Below, one piece after another: positions 52,855-62,094 of a stretch of DNA of 64,000 nucleotides. The position numbers were made by a program, and so were the translations under genes. How positions within the stretch are numbered: the first letter of the stretch is position 1; the number at the start of each line of letters is the position of its first letter. Location: the NCBI RefSeq assembly GCF_002252565.1, contig NZ_NPML01000003.1, positions 62,001 to 126,000 of the forward strand, read 5' to 3'. The DNA comes from Petroclostridium xylanilyticum. Lineage in GTDB: Bacteria > Bacillota > Clostridia > SK-Y3. The notes beneath the pieces were generated by a model. The model made no database searches. It was given only the letters and a program-made list of their open reading frames with translations, and had not been told where the DNA came from.

Positions 52855-53045
52855 TTATAATATGGGATAAAACACGACTTGTATATGAAAGTGAAAAAGT
52901 ACAAAAAAGATAAATATTTTTCAATACCTTATGCTGCTAAAGTAGTACTATAAGAGTGTAATTCAATATCGTCCATTTACATAAAGAATTGATTTTGATA
53001 ATATATATGTATATATATACTGTATATACTGGAAAGAGTGATAAA

Positions 53046-54362
53046 ATGGGGGTAAATAAAGAACGAGATGATGTTGGATTTGATCTGGACAGGGCAAAAA
53101 GCTGCGCTCGTATCTATAGTCATTCAGTTGGTGTTGAATGTTTTATAATTGATACCTATGGAAATTTACTATATGATACGAACAATGACCAAAGCTTTTG
53201 TAAGTTTTGTAGGAAGGTACAGGGAGTTCTAAACCGGCAGCAGTCCTGTAAAAATGTCCATTTATATGGGAGTTACCAGGCTGAGAGGTTTGGTGGAAAA
53301 TATGTATTCTTCTGTCCGATGGGCCTTGTCCATTGGGCTTCCCCTATTACAAGCGATGGCATGATGAAAGGTGCAATTTTAGGTGGTCCTGCTTTGATGG
53401 TAGATCCTGAAGAATTTTTAATGGATGATATCATCAGAAAGAATAACATTGAAGAGGAATATGTAGAGCAGTTAAGGCAGTATGTTGATGAGGTCCCGAT
53501 TATACAACCTGATAAAGTAAACAGTTTGGCCGAGACGCTTTTTATATTTGCCACTCATATTTCTGATGTTCAGCCATCCCAGTACCTTGAAGAAAGGGAA
53601 TACCTTGAACAGCAGTCAGATATATCAGAGTATATACATTATATTAAAACAATGGGCGGGAGTGAGAGTGGGTTACGAAGTTATCCGCTTGAAAAGGAAA
53701 AAGAATTATTATCCCTTATATCACTTGGAGATAAAACGGGCTCACAAAAAATACTGAATGAAATATTTGGTCACATATTTTTTTCTACCGGAGGGAATTT
53801 TGAAATTATAAAAGCCAGGGTCCTTGAGCTGGTTGTTCTACTATCCAGGGCTGCCTTGGAAGGTGGTGCTGATGTAGAACAGATATTCGGTCTGAACTAT
53901 AAATATCTAAATCAGATACATGCCTTTAAGACGGTGGAAGAATTAACTTTTTGGCTGTCCAAAATTATGATACGGTTTACGGATTGCGTATTTAATCTTA
54001 CTGATGTAAAGCATGTGGATGTAATTTACAAGGCAATAGATTATGTAAAAAGAAACTATATGAAAAAGATCACTTTAGAAGAAGTCGCTTCCCACGTTTA
54101 TTTAAGCGTTTCATATTTTAGCAAAATATTTAAAGACGAGATGAAATGTAACTTTAATGTATACTTGAATAACGTAAGAATAGAAATGAGTAAGAAATTG
54201 TTAATGGATGATTCTGTTTCCCTGGTGGATATATCAAATCTGGTAGGGTATGAAGACCAAAGTTATTTTTCAAAAGTATTTAAGAAAATAGTTGGAGTCA
54301 GCCCAGGAAAGTTCAGAGAGTCCAGGGGACAAAATATAAAAAGCCTGCAGAATAATAGTTGA
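53046..54362 (+). CDS. PocR-domain AraC-family regulator
   Basis: A 438-residue regulator. The N-terminal PocR sensory domain (about 10-170) has the expected Cys-rich pattern (FCKFCRKVQGVLNRQQSC, then FFCPMGLVHWASPI). A linker is followed by the AraC DNA-binding domain (about 335-435) with two helix-turn-helix units ending VGYEDQSYFSKVFKKIVGVS. PocR proteins control propanediol or corrinoid methyltransferase genes. It probably senses a methylated substrate or corrinoid and controls both this side and the divergent operon. ATG 53046 has only a weak GGAAAGAG site; an earlier in-frame ATG at 52989 lacks one. Confidence 0.87.
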   Translation: MGVNKERDDVGFDLDRAKSCARIYSHSVGVECFIIDTYGNLLYDTNNDQSFCKFCRKVQGVLNRQQSCKNVHLYGSYQAERFGGKYVFFCPMGLVHWASPITSDGMMKGAILGGPALMVDPEEFLMDDIIRKNNIEEEYVEQLRQYVDEVPIIQPDKVNSLAETLFIFATHISDVQPSQYLEEREYLEQQSDISEYIHYIKTMGGSESGLRSYPLEKEKELLSLISLGDKTGSQKILNEIFGHIFFSTGGNFEIIKARVLELVVLLSRAALEGGADVEQIFGLNYKYLNQIHAFKTVEELTFWLSKIMIRFTDCVFNLTDVKHVDVIYKAIDYVKRNYMKKITLEEVASHVYLSVSYFSKIFKDEMKCNFNVYLNNVRIEMSKKLLMDDSVSLVDISNLVGYEDQSYFSKVFKKIVGVSPGKFRESRGQNIKSLQNNS

Positions 54363-54410
54363 TTATAGCCGTATAGGCTAATTAGATAAAAATGACAAGG
54401 GGGAATATGC

Positions 54411-55049
54411 GTGAGTATTTTAAATGAGATTTCTCAATACTTACAGCAAGGAAGAGCAAAAAATGTTAAGGAACTGGTTCAAAAGGCAATTGACGAGGGA
54501 ATAGATGCTAAAACTATTCTCGAAGAAGGGCTTTTATCTGGTATGAGCATCATTGGTGAAAAGTTTAAAAATAATGAGGTTTATGTTCCGGAAGTTCTTA
54601 TTGCAGCTAGAGCTATGAATGCAGGTACAGAGTTATTAAAGCCTTTATTGGTATCCAGCGGTGTTAAAGCTGTAGGAAAAGTTGTATTAGGTACTGTTAA
54701 AGGTGACCTCCATGATATCGGCAAGAATCTCGTTAGAATGATGATGGAAGGTAAGGGATTAGAGGTTATAGATTTAGGAATAGATGTTCCTGCCGAAAAA
54801 TTTATTGCTGCTGCTAAAGAACAGGGTGCTCAAATTATTGCTTGTTCAGCCTTGCTGACAACAACCATGAATGAAATGAAAAATGTTGTAGAAGCAGCTA
54901 AGGAAGCAGGAATTAGAGATAGCGTTACAATTATGGTAGGTGGAGCACCTGTAACTGATAATTTCTGTAAGAGCATTGGTGCTGATATCTATACTCCAGA
55001 CGCAGCTTCCGCCTCAGACGCAGCAGCTAATGTCTGCAAGGCTTCTTGA
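54411..55049 (+). CDS. Methyltransferase cognate corrinoid protein (MtbC/MttC type)
   Basis: A 212-residue two-domain protein. An N-terminal helical cap (about 1-85, with EVLIAARAMNAG) precedes the B12-binding Rossmann domain. The lower cobalt ligand is His101 in GDLHDIGKNLV, and GVDVP-like and IMVGGAPV loops follow. It accepts a methyl group on cobalt and passes it on. Its expected partner here is the divergent UroD-type methyltransferase. A methyltransferase that loads it (MttB/MtgB or similar) is not in the window. The GTG start has AAGGGGG upstream; a terminator follows the stop. Confidence 0.92.
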   Translation: MSILNEISQYLQQGRAKNVKELVQKAIDEGIDAKTILEEGLLSGMSIIGEKFKNNEVYVPEVLIAARAMNAGTELLKPLLVSSGVKAVGKVVLGTVKGDLHDIGKNLVRMMMEGKGLEVIDLGIDVPAEKFIAAAKEQGAQIIACSALLTTTMNEMKNVVEAAKEAGIRDSVTIMVGGAPVTDNFCKSIGADIYTPDAASASDAAANVCKAS

Positions 55050-55074
55050 ATTATTTGATTAACAAATATCATTA

Positions 55075-55116
55075 AATAAAAGGGTATGTAATTGCACATA
55101 TCCTTTTATTATTTTA
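55075..55116 (+). terminator. Terminator after the corrinoid protein gene
   Basis: AATAAAAGGGTATGT (from 55075) pairs with ACATATCCTTTTATT (to 55110), with one unpaired base, followed by a T-rich stretch. Confidence 0.8.
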
Positions 55117-55154
55117 CTTTCGTTATAATTTTCCATAAATCAAATAAATGTGCA

Positions 55155-55183
55155 TTGTTAACAAATAGAATAAGTGTTATAAT
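55155..55183 (+). promoter_or_regulatory. Sigma-A promoter of the hemA operon
   Basis: TTGTTA (55155-55160), a 17-base spacer, and perfect TATAAT (55178-55183), about 50 bases before hemA. No cobalamin riboswitch was recognised in the short leader. Confidence 0.75.
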
Positions 55184-55235
55184 TTCTAGGTATAAATAAA
55201 AGCAGAAAAAGATATAAAAGGAAAAGTGAGACGAA

Positions 55236-56483
55236 ATGAATGTAGTAGTGATGGGGATTGATCATTCAACGCCTATAGAAATTCGGGAAAAGGCTTCTTA
55301 TACTTCAGAAAAGTTCCAGCGCGCCTGTGAGTATTTGGCGGGACAGGATGTCATAAAAGAATTTATTATTTTATCTACTTGTAACCGCAGTGAGATCTAC
55401 TGCTGTACAGAAGAAGCAAGCCTATTACCAAAAATTCTTTTTGACTTTTTCGTCAATTTCCATGGGATTGACAGAGTTCACCTGAATAAATATGGGTATT
55501 TGGAAAGCGGGGAACGGGCAGTACTGCATCTTTTAAATGTTGCATCAGGGCTTAAATCATTAGTAATAGGTGAAGATCAGATATTAGGACAGATTAAGGC
55601 GGCTCATAGAACTGCCATGCATCGTAAAAGTACCGGTCCCATATTAAACCGATTATTTTTTACTGCGGTTTCTGCTGCGAAAGAGGTAAAAAATATTACA
55701 GGTATTTCCCAAAATTCTCTTTCTATCAGTTCAGTAGGAGTAAAGTTTATTGAAGAGTACTTTGGCGGGAAAATTCAGCATAAAAAAGTTTTGGTTATTG
55801 GCACTGGGAAGATGGGCAGGCTGGCAGTTAAAAAACTTATATCTGCAGGTGTGCATGATATTATTATGACGAATAGGACACATCATCATGCAGTAGAATT
55901 TCAAAAAGAAATTAAAGGGACAAAAATTATTTCATATGATGAAAGATATCACTATTTAGATGATATAGATGTAGTGATTTCGTCCACCAGCAGTCCCCAC
56001 TATACACTTACCTATGATAAATTTTGCATGGCTAGAAATAGCGGGAAAGAATTATGTATATTGGACCTTGCCGTGCCAAGGGACATCGAAAAAGAAATAG
56101 GAAATTTACAAGGTGTTCACCTTTTTACAATAGATGATCTTGATAAAGTAGTGCAACAAAATTTACAGAAAAGATTTGAACATTCAAAAGAAGCGCAAAA
56201 TATCTTGCAGAAATATTGCTGTGAATTTTTAGAGTGGATAAATGCTTATGATAGGCTTGAATCCATTAGAGCCATCCATGTATATGGCAAAGGCGTGTTG
56301 GAAAGGCAATACCATTATGCTATAAGAAAACTGAATATTAAAGATGAAAGAGAAAAGAAGATCATATATAAAATTTTGAAAAACTCTATTGATGCTGTCA
56401 TAAATCCTATTATAGAGAGTGCCAGGGAACAGGAACAGAATATGTCATGGGATGAGTTCATTAAAAAATCTTTTGAAAAATAG
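55236..56483 (+). CDS. hemA: Glutamyl-tRNA reductase
   Basis: A 415-residue NADPH-dependent enzyme that reduces glutamyl-tRNA to glutamate 1-semialdehyde, the first step of the C5 tetrapyrrole route. The catalytic cysteine is in LSTCNRSEIY. The Rossmann domain has VIGTGKMG, and a C-terminal dimerisation helix bundle follows. GEDQILGQIKAAH is a family signature. It heads an operon that continues through hemL and sits beside the corrinoid methyl-transfer genes. Confidence 0.96.
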   Translation: MNVVVMGIDHSTPIEIREKASYTSEKFQRACEYLAGQDVIKEFIILSTCNRSEIYCCTEEASLLPKILFDFFVNFHGIDRVHLNKYGYLESGERAVLHLLNVASGLKSLVIGEDQILGQIKAAHRTAMHRKSTGPILNRLFFTAVSAAKEVKNITGISQNSLSISSVGVKFIEEYFGGKIQHKKVLVIGTGKMGRLAVKKLISAGVHDIIMTNRTHHHAVEFQKEIKGTKIISYDERYHYLDDIDVVISSTSSPHYTLTYDKFCMARNSGKELCILDLAVPRDIEKEIGNLQGVHLFTIDDLDKVVQQNLQKRFEHSKEAQNILQKYCCEFLEWINAYDRLESIRAIHVYGKGVLERQYHYAIRKLNIKDEREKKIIYKILKNSIDAVINPIIESAREQEQNMSWDEFIKKSFEK

Positions 56484-56494
56484 AGGTGGGATAT

Positions 56495-57139
56495 ATGAAT
56501 TTCTATCCTGTGTTTATAGATATTACGAAAAAAAAATGCGTTGTAGTGGGAGGAGGGAGAGTTGCCTATAGAAAAATAGTAACACTGTGCGGCTATGGAG
56601 CTGTTGTTGAGGTGATTAGCCCTGAAGCGATTGAAGAGATAAAAAAATTATCAGAAAAGGGTAGCATTAACCTGAAAATAAAAAAATATTCAGAGGATGA
56701 CATTATAGACGCATTTATTGTATTTGCTGCTACTAATGATACTGAAGTAAATAATAAGATAACCGGGGATGCAAAAAAATTAAATATTTTAGTCAATTGT
56801 GCTGATAGCCCATACGACTCTTCATTTATTTCACCTGCTGTTTTCAATCAAGGTGATTTAACTATTGCCATATCTACCGGGGGGAAATTTCCTAAATTAT
56901 CCCAAAAGATTAAGGAGCAGTTAAAGAGTCAATACAGTACAGAATATCCCTTTATTATAGACGCTTTAGAACAATTAAGGCAAAAAGCTTTAATGGGGAT
57001 TAATGATGAAGAAACCAGAAAAAAATTGTTTGACAGGGTTGTAGAAGATGATATCATTCAAATTGCAATGAGTAAAGGTTGTGAAGCGTTTAAAGAGCGT
57101 ATAAACCGTATATATGAGGAGTATTGTCATGAAGAATAA
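56495..57139 (+). CDS. Precorrin-2 dehydrogenase/sirohydrochlorin ferrochelatase-type protein (SirC)
   Basis: A 214-residue Met8/CysG-N-type enzyme that oxidises precorrin-2 to sirohydrochlorin with NAD. The Rossmann motif is VVGGGRVAYRK and the Asp-containing active region NCADSPYDSSFISPAV. ATG 56495 follows GAGGTGGG; a GTG at 56486 is inside that site. Overlaps with the next gene by 11 bases suggest co-translation. It lies between hemA and hemC, as in many clostridia, and feeds siroheme or cobalamin. Confidence 0.9.
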   Translation: MNFYPVFIDITKKKCVVVGGGRVAYRKIVTLCGYGAVVEVISPEAIEEIKKLSEKGSINLKIKKYSEDDIIDAFIVFAATNDTEVNNKITGDAKKLNILVNCADSPYDSSFISPAVFNQGDLTIAISTGGKFPKLSQKIKEQLKSQYSTEYPFIIDALEQLRQKALMGINDEETRKKLFDRVVEDDIIQIAMSKGCEAFKERINRIYEEYCHEE

Positions 57140-58031
57140 ATTAGTTATAGGTTCCAGGGGAAGCGAGTTAGCTCTCAAACAGACCGAATGGGTCATTACA
57201 AAACTCAAAGAAAATTTTCCTGAAATGAAATATCAAATAAAAGTAATAAAAACAAAGGGTGACAGGATATTAGATGTTACGCTTAACAAAATCGGCGGTA
57301 AAGGTCTCTTTGTAAAAGAAATTGAGCAGGAACTTTTGCAAGGCTCAATTGATATGGCAGTACATAGCATGAAGGATGTTCCCACGGAAATACCGGATGA
57401 ACTGGAGATAGGTGCTGTTTCACAGCGTGAGGACCCGCGGGATGTGCTGGTATCCAGGGAAGGAAGGGATTTATACAGTTTGCCTGCCGGTGCTGTGGTA
57501 GGAACAAGCAGTCTCAGAAGGCAGGTCCAAATACTGCGACTGAGACCGGATTTAAATATTGTACCGCTAAGAGGAAATATATTAACACGACTTAACAAAG
57601 TGAAGACTGAATTTGATGCTATTGTTCTTGCTGCTGCCGGTTTAAAGCGTGCGGGGCTGGAAGCTAACATTACGCAATATTTTGCCCCAACAGAATTTGT
57701 TCCCGCTGTCGGACAGGGAATCCTGGGCATCGAAATAAGAAAGAATGACAATATTTCCCAGGAAATATTGAAGTGTCTTCATAACCCGCAAGCATTTACT
57801 TGTATACAGGCGGAAAGAGCCTTTTTAACCAGATTAAATGGAGGCTGCCATGTCCCCATTGGGGCGTATGCATGGATGGAAGGGGAAAAATTAAAAATGT
57901 ACGGCATGTTCTACCAGGGTAAGATGATAAGAGAATATGCGGAAGGCAGTGCTAATCATCCTCAGGAACTGGGAATAGCTTTGGCCGAAAAGATAATACA
58001 GCTTTATACTAATTGCCATTTGGAGGTGTAA
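57129..58031 (+). CDS. hemC: Porphobilinogen deaminase (hydroxymethylbilane synthase)
   Basis: A 300-residue enzyme joining four porphobilinogens into hydroxymethylbilane. The dipyrromethane cofactor Cys is in LNGGCHVPIGAY. The conserved RGSELALKQTEWV start, HSMKDVPTE and GTSSLRRQ (substrate-binding arginines) are present. ATG 57129 follows GAGGAG. It overlaps the previous gene and is followed at once by the cobA-hemD fusion. Confidence 0.97.
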   Translation: MKNKLVIGSRGSELALKQTEWVITKLKENFPEMKYQIKVIKTKGDRILDVTLNKIGGKGLFVKEIEQELLQGSIDMAVHSMKDVPTEIPDELEIGAVSQREDPRDVLVSREGRDLYSLPAGAVVGTSSLRRQVQILRLRPDLNIVPLRGNILTRLNKVKTEFDAIVLAAAGLKRAGLEANITQYFAPTEFVPAVGQGILGIEIRKNDNISQEILKCLHNPQAFTCIQAERAFLTRLNGGCHVPIGAYAWMEGEKLKMYGMFYQGKMIREYAEGSANHPQELGIALAEKIIQLYTNCHLEV

Positions 58032-58033
58032 AA

Positions 58034-59536
58034 GTGGAAAAAGGAAAAGTATATCTTGTAGGTGCCGGTCCGGGAGATTATAAATTAATAACTTTACGGG
58101 CTTTGGAACTAATACAAAAAGCTGATGTTTTGGTATATGATAGATTGGTAAACAAAAAGATTTTGAAATACCGGTCAAAAAGCTGCGAACTGGTTTATGT
58201 GGGAAAAGAGCCGGACCACCATACTTTAACCCAGGATGAAATCAATGATGTATTAATACAAAAAGCACAAGAGGGTAAAAATGTAGTTAGGTTAAAGGGG
58301 GGAGACCCTTTTATTTTTGGCCGGGGAGGAGAGGAAGCAGAATATATAAGACAGCACGGACTGGAATTTGAAATTGTTCCAGGAATCTCATCTTTTTATT
58401 CTTGTCCCGCATATGCCGGTATACCTGTTACCCATAGGGAATTTAGTACCTCGGTACATGTAATAACCGGACATGAAGAAGAAGGAAAAGAAGATGTTGA
58501 TTACCCTACCCTGGCAAAACTGGAAGGTACGTTGGTCTTCCTAATGGGAATGAAAAATATAGGAATGATAAGCCAAAAATTAATAGAGAATGGTAAAAGG
58601 CCTGATACACCTGCAGCAGTCATCCACTGGGGTACTACATCAAGACAAAGGACAGTGACAGCAGCGCTGGAGGATATTGAAAAGGTTGTACGGGAGAACA
58701 ATATAACTTCTCCTTCTGTGTTAGTAATAGGTAATGTAGTGACTTTGCAAAAAAAATTGGATTGGCTGTCATCCAGACCTTTATTTGGAAAAAGGATTCT
58801 TGTGACACGTACCTCTGCACAGGCAGGTACACTGGCAGATAAGATTGAAATGCTTGGTGGTGATGTTGTTGAATTTCCTACTATAAATATCACCAAGCCG
58901 GTAGATTATAGACCTTTAGATGAAGCATTAAATAACATTCATATGTATTCATGGATCGTATTTACCAGTGTTAACGGTGTAGAAGGCTTTTTTACAAGGA
59001 TGAAGGAGCTGAAAATAGATATAAGAAAATTGGCTGGAATAAAGATATTTTCGATAGGTCCTAAAACAAAAGAAAAAATTGAGGAATTGGGACTGAATAT
59101 CGATATTATACCTGAACAATTCAACAGTTATGGTGCTGAAAAAGTAATTAAGGAGCACATTCATGAAAAGGATAGGGTCTTAATACCTACTTCAAATATT
59201 GGAAGGGAAACCATTTATAATATTATTGCAGAAAAAGGTGCAACGGTTCATAAAGTAGAGGCTTACAGAACCCAGCCTAATGATGAGATAGACCTGGAGG
59301 TTTTAGAAGATTTGAGGAAGGGTGATATAGACATCATTACTTTTGCAAGTTCGTCGGCAGTAGAAAACTTTGTAAAAATTGTTGGTACTGACATTGGACA
59401 GACAAAAGTATGCTCTATTGGACCTGTGACCACTGAAACCGCCAATTCTCTTGGACTTGGGGTGGCTGGAACAGCTTCAAATGCAACGATAGACGAACTT
59501 GTAAATTGTGTTTTAAAAGTTTGCGGGGTGAAATAA
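58034..59536 (+). CDS. Uroporphyrinogen-III methyltransferase/synthase fusion (CobA-HemD)
   Basis: A 500-residue two-domain enzyme. Residues about 1-245 are SUMT/CobA, which methylates uroporphyrinogen III to precorrin-2 with S-adenosylmethionine (motifs [29 protein letters not shown]). Residues about 250-500 are HemD, which closes hydroxymethylbilane to uroporphyrinogen III ([13 protein letters not shown]). Fusion commits flux to siroheme and corrinoids. GTG 58034 follows GGAGGTG (58022-58028). It overlaps hemB by one base. Confidence 0.95.
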   Translation: MEKGKVYLVGAGPGDYKLITLRALELIQKADVLVYDRLVNKKILKYRSKSCELVYVGKEPDHHTLTQDEINDVLIQKAQEGKNVVRLKGGDPFIFGRGGEEAEYIRQHGLEFEIVPGISSFYSCPAYAGIPVTHREFSTSVHVITGHEEEGKEDVDYPTLAKLEGTLVFLMGMKNIGMISQKLIENGKRPDTPAAVIHWGTTSRQRTVTAALEDIEKVVRENNITSPSVLVIGNVVTLQKKLDWLSSRPLFGKRILVTRTSAQAGTLADKIEMLGGDVVEFPTINITKPVDYRPLDEALNNIHMYSWIVFTSVNGVEGFFTRMKELKIDIRKLAGIKIFSIGPKTKEKIEELGLNIDIIPEQFNSYGAEKVIKEHIHEKDRVLIPTSNIGRETIYNIIAEKGATVHKVEAYRTQPNDEIDLEVLEDLRKGDIDIITFASSSAVENFVKIVGTDIGQTKVCSIGPVTTETANSLGLGVAGTASNATIDELVNCVLKVCGVK

Positions 59537-60525
59537 TGGACATTATCAAAAGGCCTAGAAGACTAAGATCAAGTGAAAACATAAGAAATCTGGTAAGAGA
59601 AACAGTTTTAACTTTAAATGATTTTATATATCCAATTTTTGTAGTTGAAGGAAATGGAATAAAAAATGAAATATCTTCTCTACCTGATAATTATCATCTC
59701 TCGATAGATATGCTAAAGAAAGAGATCGAAGAAATTTATAATTTAGGTATCCGGGCAGTATTACTTTTTGGAATACCCAAAGAAAAAGATGAAGCCGGAT
59801 CCGGAGCATATGCCATAGGTGGTATTGTGCAAAAAGCAATCAGAGAGATAAAGAGAATATGTAAAGAGATGATGGTAATAACCGATGTATGTTTATGTGA
59901 GTACACCAGCCACGGTCACTGCGGTCTTATTAGAAACGGAGATGTACATAATGATTCAACATTGGAACTAATTGCGACTACTGCATTGTCGCACGTGGAG
60001 GCCGGGGCGGATATGGTTGCTCCTTCTGACATGATGGATGGAAGGGTAGCCGCCATAAGAAAAAAATTGGATGAAAATGATTTTAACAATATTCCCATCA
60101 TGGCATATAGTGCAAAGTACGCTTCAGCATTTTATGGCCCTTTCAGGGAAGCTGCTTTTTCTGCGCCGCAGTTTGGAGACCGAAAGACATATCAAATGGA
60201 CCCTGCTAATAAGCTGGAAGCGTTAAGAGAAGTGGAATTAGACATTGAAGAAGGTGCTGATATTGTCATGATAAAACCTGCTCTGTCCTACCTTGATATT
60301 ATCAACGAGGTGAGAAATAAGTGTAATCTGCCGGTAGCAGCCTATAATGTAAGTGGTGAGTATGCGATGCTTAAAGCTGCAGTAAAAATGGGATGGCTGG
60401 ACGAAAAGAAAGCTGCTGTAGAAATGCTTACGTCTATAAAAAGAGCAGGTGCAAATATTATTATTTCTTACTATGCAAAAGATATTGCACGGTGGATGAA
60501 GGAGGATGGAATACATGCAATATAA
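59536..60525 (+). CDS. hemB: Porphobilinogen synthase
   Basis: A 329-residue TIM-barrel enzyme condensing two 5-aminolevulinates to porphobilinogen. The metal-binding cysteines are in [14 protein letters not shown], and the Schiff-base lysines in [18 protein letters not shown] and [14 protein letters not shown] 59536 overlaps the upstream stop (TAATG). Its 3' end overlaps hemL by 11 bases. Confidence 0.97.
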   Translation: MDIIKRPRRLRSSENIRNLVRETVLTLNDFIYPIFVVEGNGIKNEISSLPDNYHLSIDMLKKEIEEIYNLGIRAVLLFGIPKEKDEAGSGAYAIGGIVQKAIREIKRICKEMMVITDVCLCEYTSHGHCGLIRNGDVHNDSTLELIATTALSHVEAGADMVAPSDMMDGRVAAIRKKLDENDFNNIPIMAYSAKYASAFYGPFREAAFSAPQFGDRKTYQMDPANKLEALREVELDIEEGADIVMIKPALSYLDIINEVRNKCNLPVAAYNVSGEYAMLKAAVKMGWLDEKKAAVEMLTSIKRAGANIIISYYAKDIARWMKEDGIHAI

Positions 60526-61801
60526 GCGTTCGTCCGAACTGTTTGAAGGAGCCAAAACATACATTCCCGGAGGGGTTAATAGCCCTGTAAGGGCATTTAA
60601 ATCGGTAGGGTTAATACCACCATTCATTAAAAGGGCGAAAGGCTCAAAAATATATGACGAGGATGGAAATGAATATATAGATTATGTTGGATCATGGGGA
60701 CCCATGATTCTGGGACATGCCCATGAGAGAGTGCTGGAGGCTATTAAAAATGCTGCTGAAAATGGTACAAGTTTTGGAGCCCCCACAGAATTAGAAGTAA
60801 AATTGGCCCAAATCATATGTGAGTTGGTCCCTTCTGTAGAAATGGTTAGAATGGTCAATTCCGGGACAGAAGCTACGATGAGTGCCATCAGACTTGCCAG
60901 AGGTTATACTGGAAGAAATAAAATCATTAAATTTGAAGGCTGCTACCATGGGCATTCCGATAGTTTGCTGATTAAAGCCGGGTCGGGTGCACTTACCTTT
61001 GGAATCCCGGATAGTCCTGGTGTTCCGGCTGATTTTGCAAAACACACCTTATCTGCATCCTATAATGATCTTGGAGAAGTAAAAGAACTGTTTAAAAAAT
61101 ATGGTGAAGATATTGCAGCAGTAATCGTCGAACCGGTAGCAGGAAATATGGGTGTGGTAGTTCCGGAAAAAGATTTTTTATTCGGGTTAAGAGAAATTAC
61201 GACGCAGTATGGTGCACTGCTTATTTTTGATGAGGTTATGACCGGATTCAGGGTATCTCTGCATTGTGCACAGGGATTATATAATATCACACCTGATTTA
61301 ACTACCTTCGGTAAAATTATTGGCGGAGGTCTTCCTGTTGGTGCTTATGGCGGGAGAAGAGAAATTATGGAAAAAATATCTCCGATAGGCCCGGTATACC
61401 AGGCAGGAACGCTATCAGGTAACCCTATTGCGATGGCTGCAGGTCTGGAAACCCTGACAATATTAAAAAATAATCCTGGAATCTATGAAGATCTGGAAAC
61501 TAAGTCTGCCAAGCTGGAAGATGGGCTGAAAAGCAATGTACAGAAGTTAGGAATACCAATGTTTTTTAATAGAGTTGGTTCTATGCTTTGTATGTTCTTT
61601 ACCAGGGAATTTGTAAGAGATTACAAGAGTGCCACTACTTCCAATACCCACAAATTTGCACAATATTTTAGAAAAATGTTGGAGTCAGGCATTTATATCG
61701 CACCTTCCCAATATGAAGCTATTTTTATTTCAAATGCACACACAATGGAAGACATAGAAAAAACAATAGAAAGTTCCTATCATGCCTTAAAAAATATATA
61801 A
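60515..61801 (+). CDS. hemL: Glutamate-1-semialdehyde 2,1-aminomutase
   Basis: A 428-residue class III aminotransferase making 5-aminolevulinate from glutamate 1-semialdehyde. The PLP lysine is in [19 protein letters not shown], and FDEVMTGFR and [16 protein letters not shown] are family motifs. ATG 60515 lies 9 bases after AAGGAGG (60499-60505); an ATG at 60506 touches that site. It ends the operon; a hairpin element follows. Confidence 0.96.
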   Translation: MQYKRSSELFEGAKTYIPGGVNSPVRAFKSVGLIPPFIKRAKGSKIYDEDGNEYIDYVGSWGPMILGHAHERVLEAIKNAAENGTSFGAPTELEVKLAQIICELVPSVEMVRMVNSGTEATMSAIRLARGYTGRNKIIKFEGCYHGHSDSLLIKAGSGALTFGIPDSPGVPADFAKHTLSASYNDLGEVKELFKKYGEDIAAVIVEPVAGNMGVVVPEKDFLFGLREITTQYGALLIFDEVMTGFRVSLHCAQGLYNITPDLTTFGKIIGGGLPVGAYGGRREIMEKISPIGPVYQAGTLSGNPIAMAAGLETLTILKNNPGIYEDLETKSAKLEDGLKSNVQKLGIPMFFNRVGSMLCMFFTREFVRDYKSATTSNTHKFAQYFRKMLESGIYIAPSQYEAIFISNAHTMEDIEKTIESSYHALKNI

Positions 61802-61816
61802 GACAGCACACAAGGG

Positions 61817-61886
61817 GCATATCAAGGGGACGGTTCTTATGATATATGATATATTGTAATATATAAGAACCGTCCCCTTGATATGC
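61817..61886. repeat. Hairpin element with GGACGGTTCT core, copy A
   Basis: A 24-base arm starting GCATATCAAGGGGACGGTTC (61817-61840) is exactly complementary to 61863-61886. The 22-base centre is made of TATA-type bases. It sits between hemL and a truncated DeoR-type gene and may be an insertion. Related elements are at 63088 and 11218. Confidence 0.8.
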
Positions 61887-62079
61887 TCCTAAAAGAAAAA
61901 TGATTGAGGTGGCAAAAGAGATAATCTTACTGACTGACCACACTAAAGTAGGGAAAGTGTCATTTGGAAAATTTGCAGAATTAAATGAAATAGATAAATG
62001 TATAGTAGATGATGGTGTTTCGCAAAATATTGTTAAAGAAATGAAGAAAATGGGGATAGAGGTACATTTTGTAAAATGA
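61882..62079 (+). pseudogene. C-terminal fragment of a DeoR-family (FruR-like) regulator
   Basis: From ATG 61900 the frame encodes 59 residues (MIEVAKEIILLTDHTKVGKV, then SFGKFAELNEIDKCIVDDG and a stop at 62077). This is the terminal part of the DeoR sugar-phosphate sensor domain, as in FruR regulators that precede fruK. The DNA-binding domain and most of the sensor are missing; the break coincides with the hairpin element's right edge. Probably inactive. Confidence 0.72.
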
Positions 62080-62094
62080 TGGGAGGAAATAGAC

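Noticed and set aside
55184-55235. Cobalamin riboswitch before hemA
   Set aside because: The leader from the promoter to hemA is only about 50 bases, too short for a B12 aptamer, and no B12-box was found.
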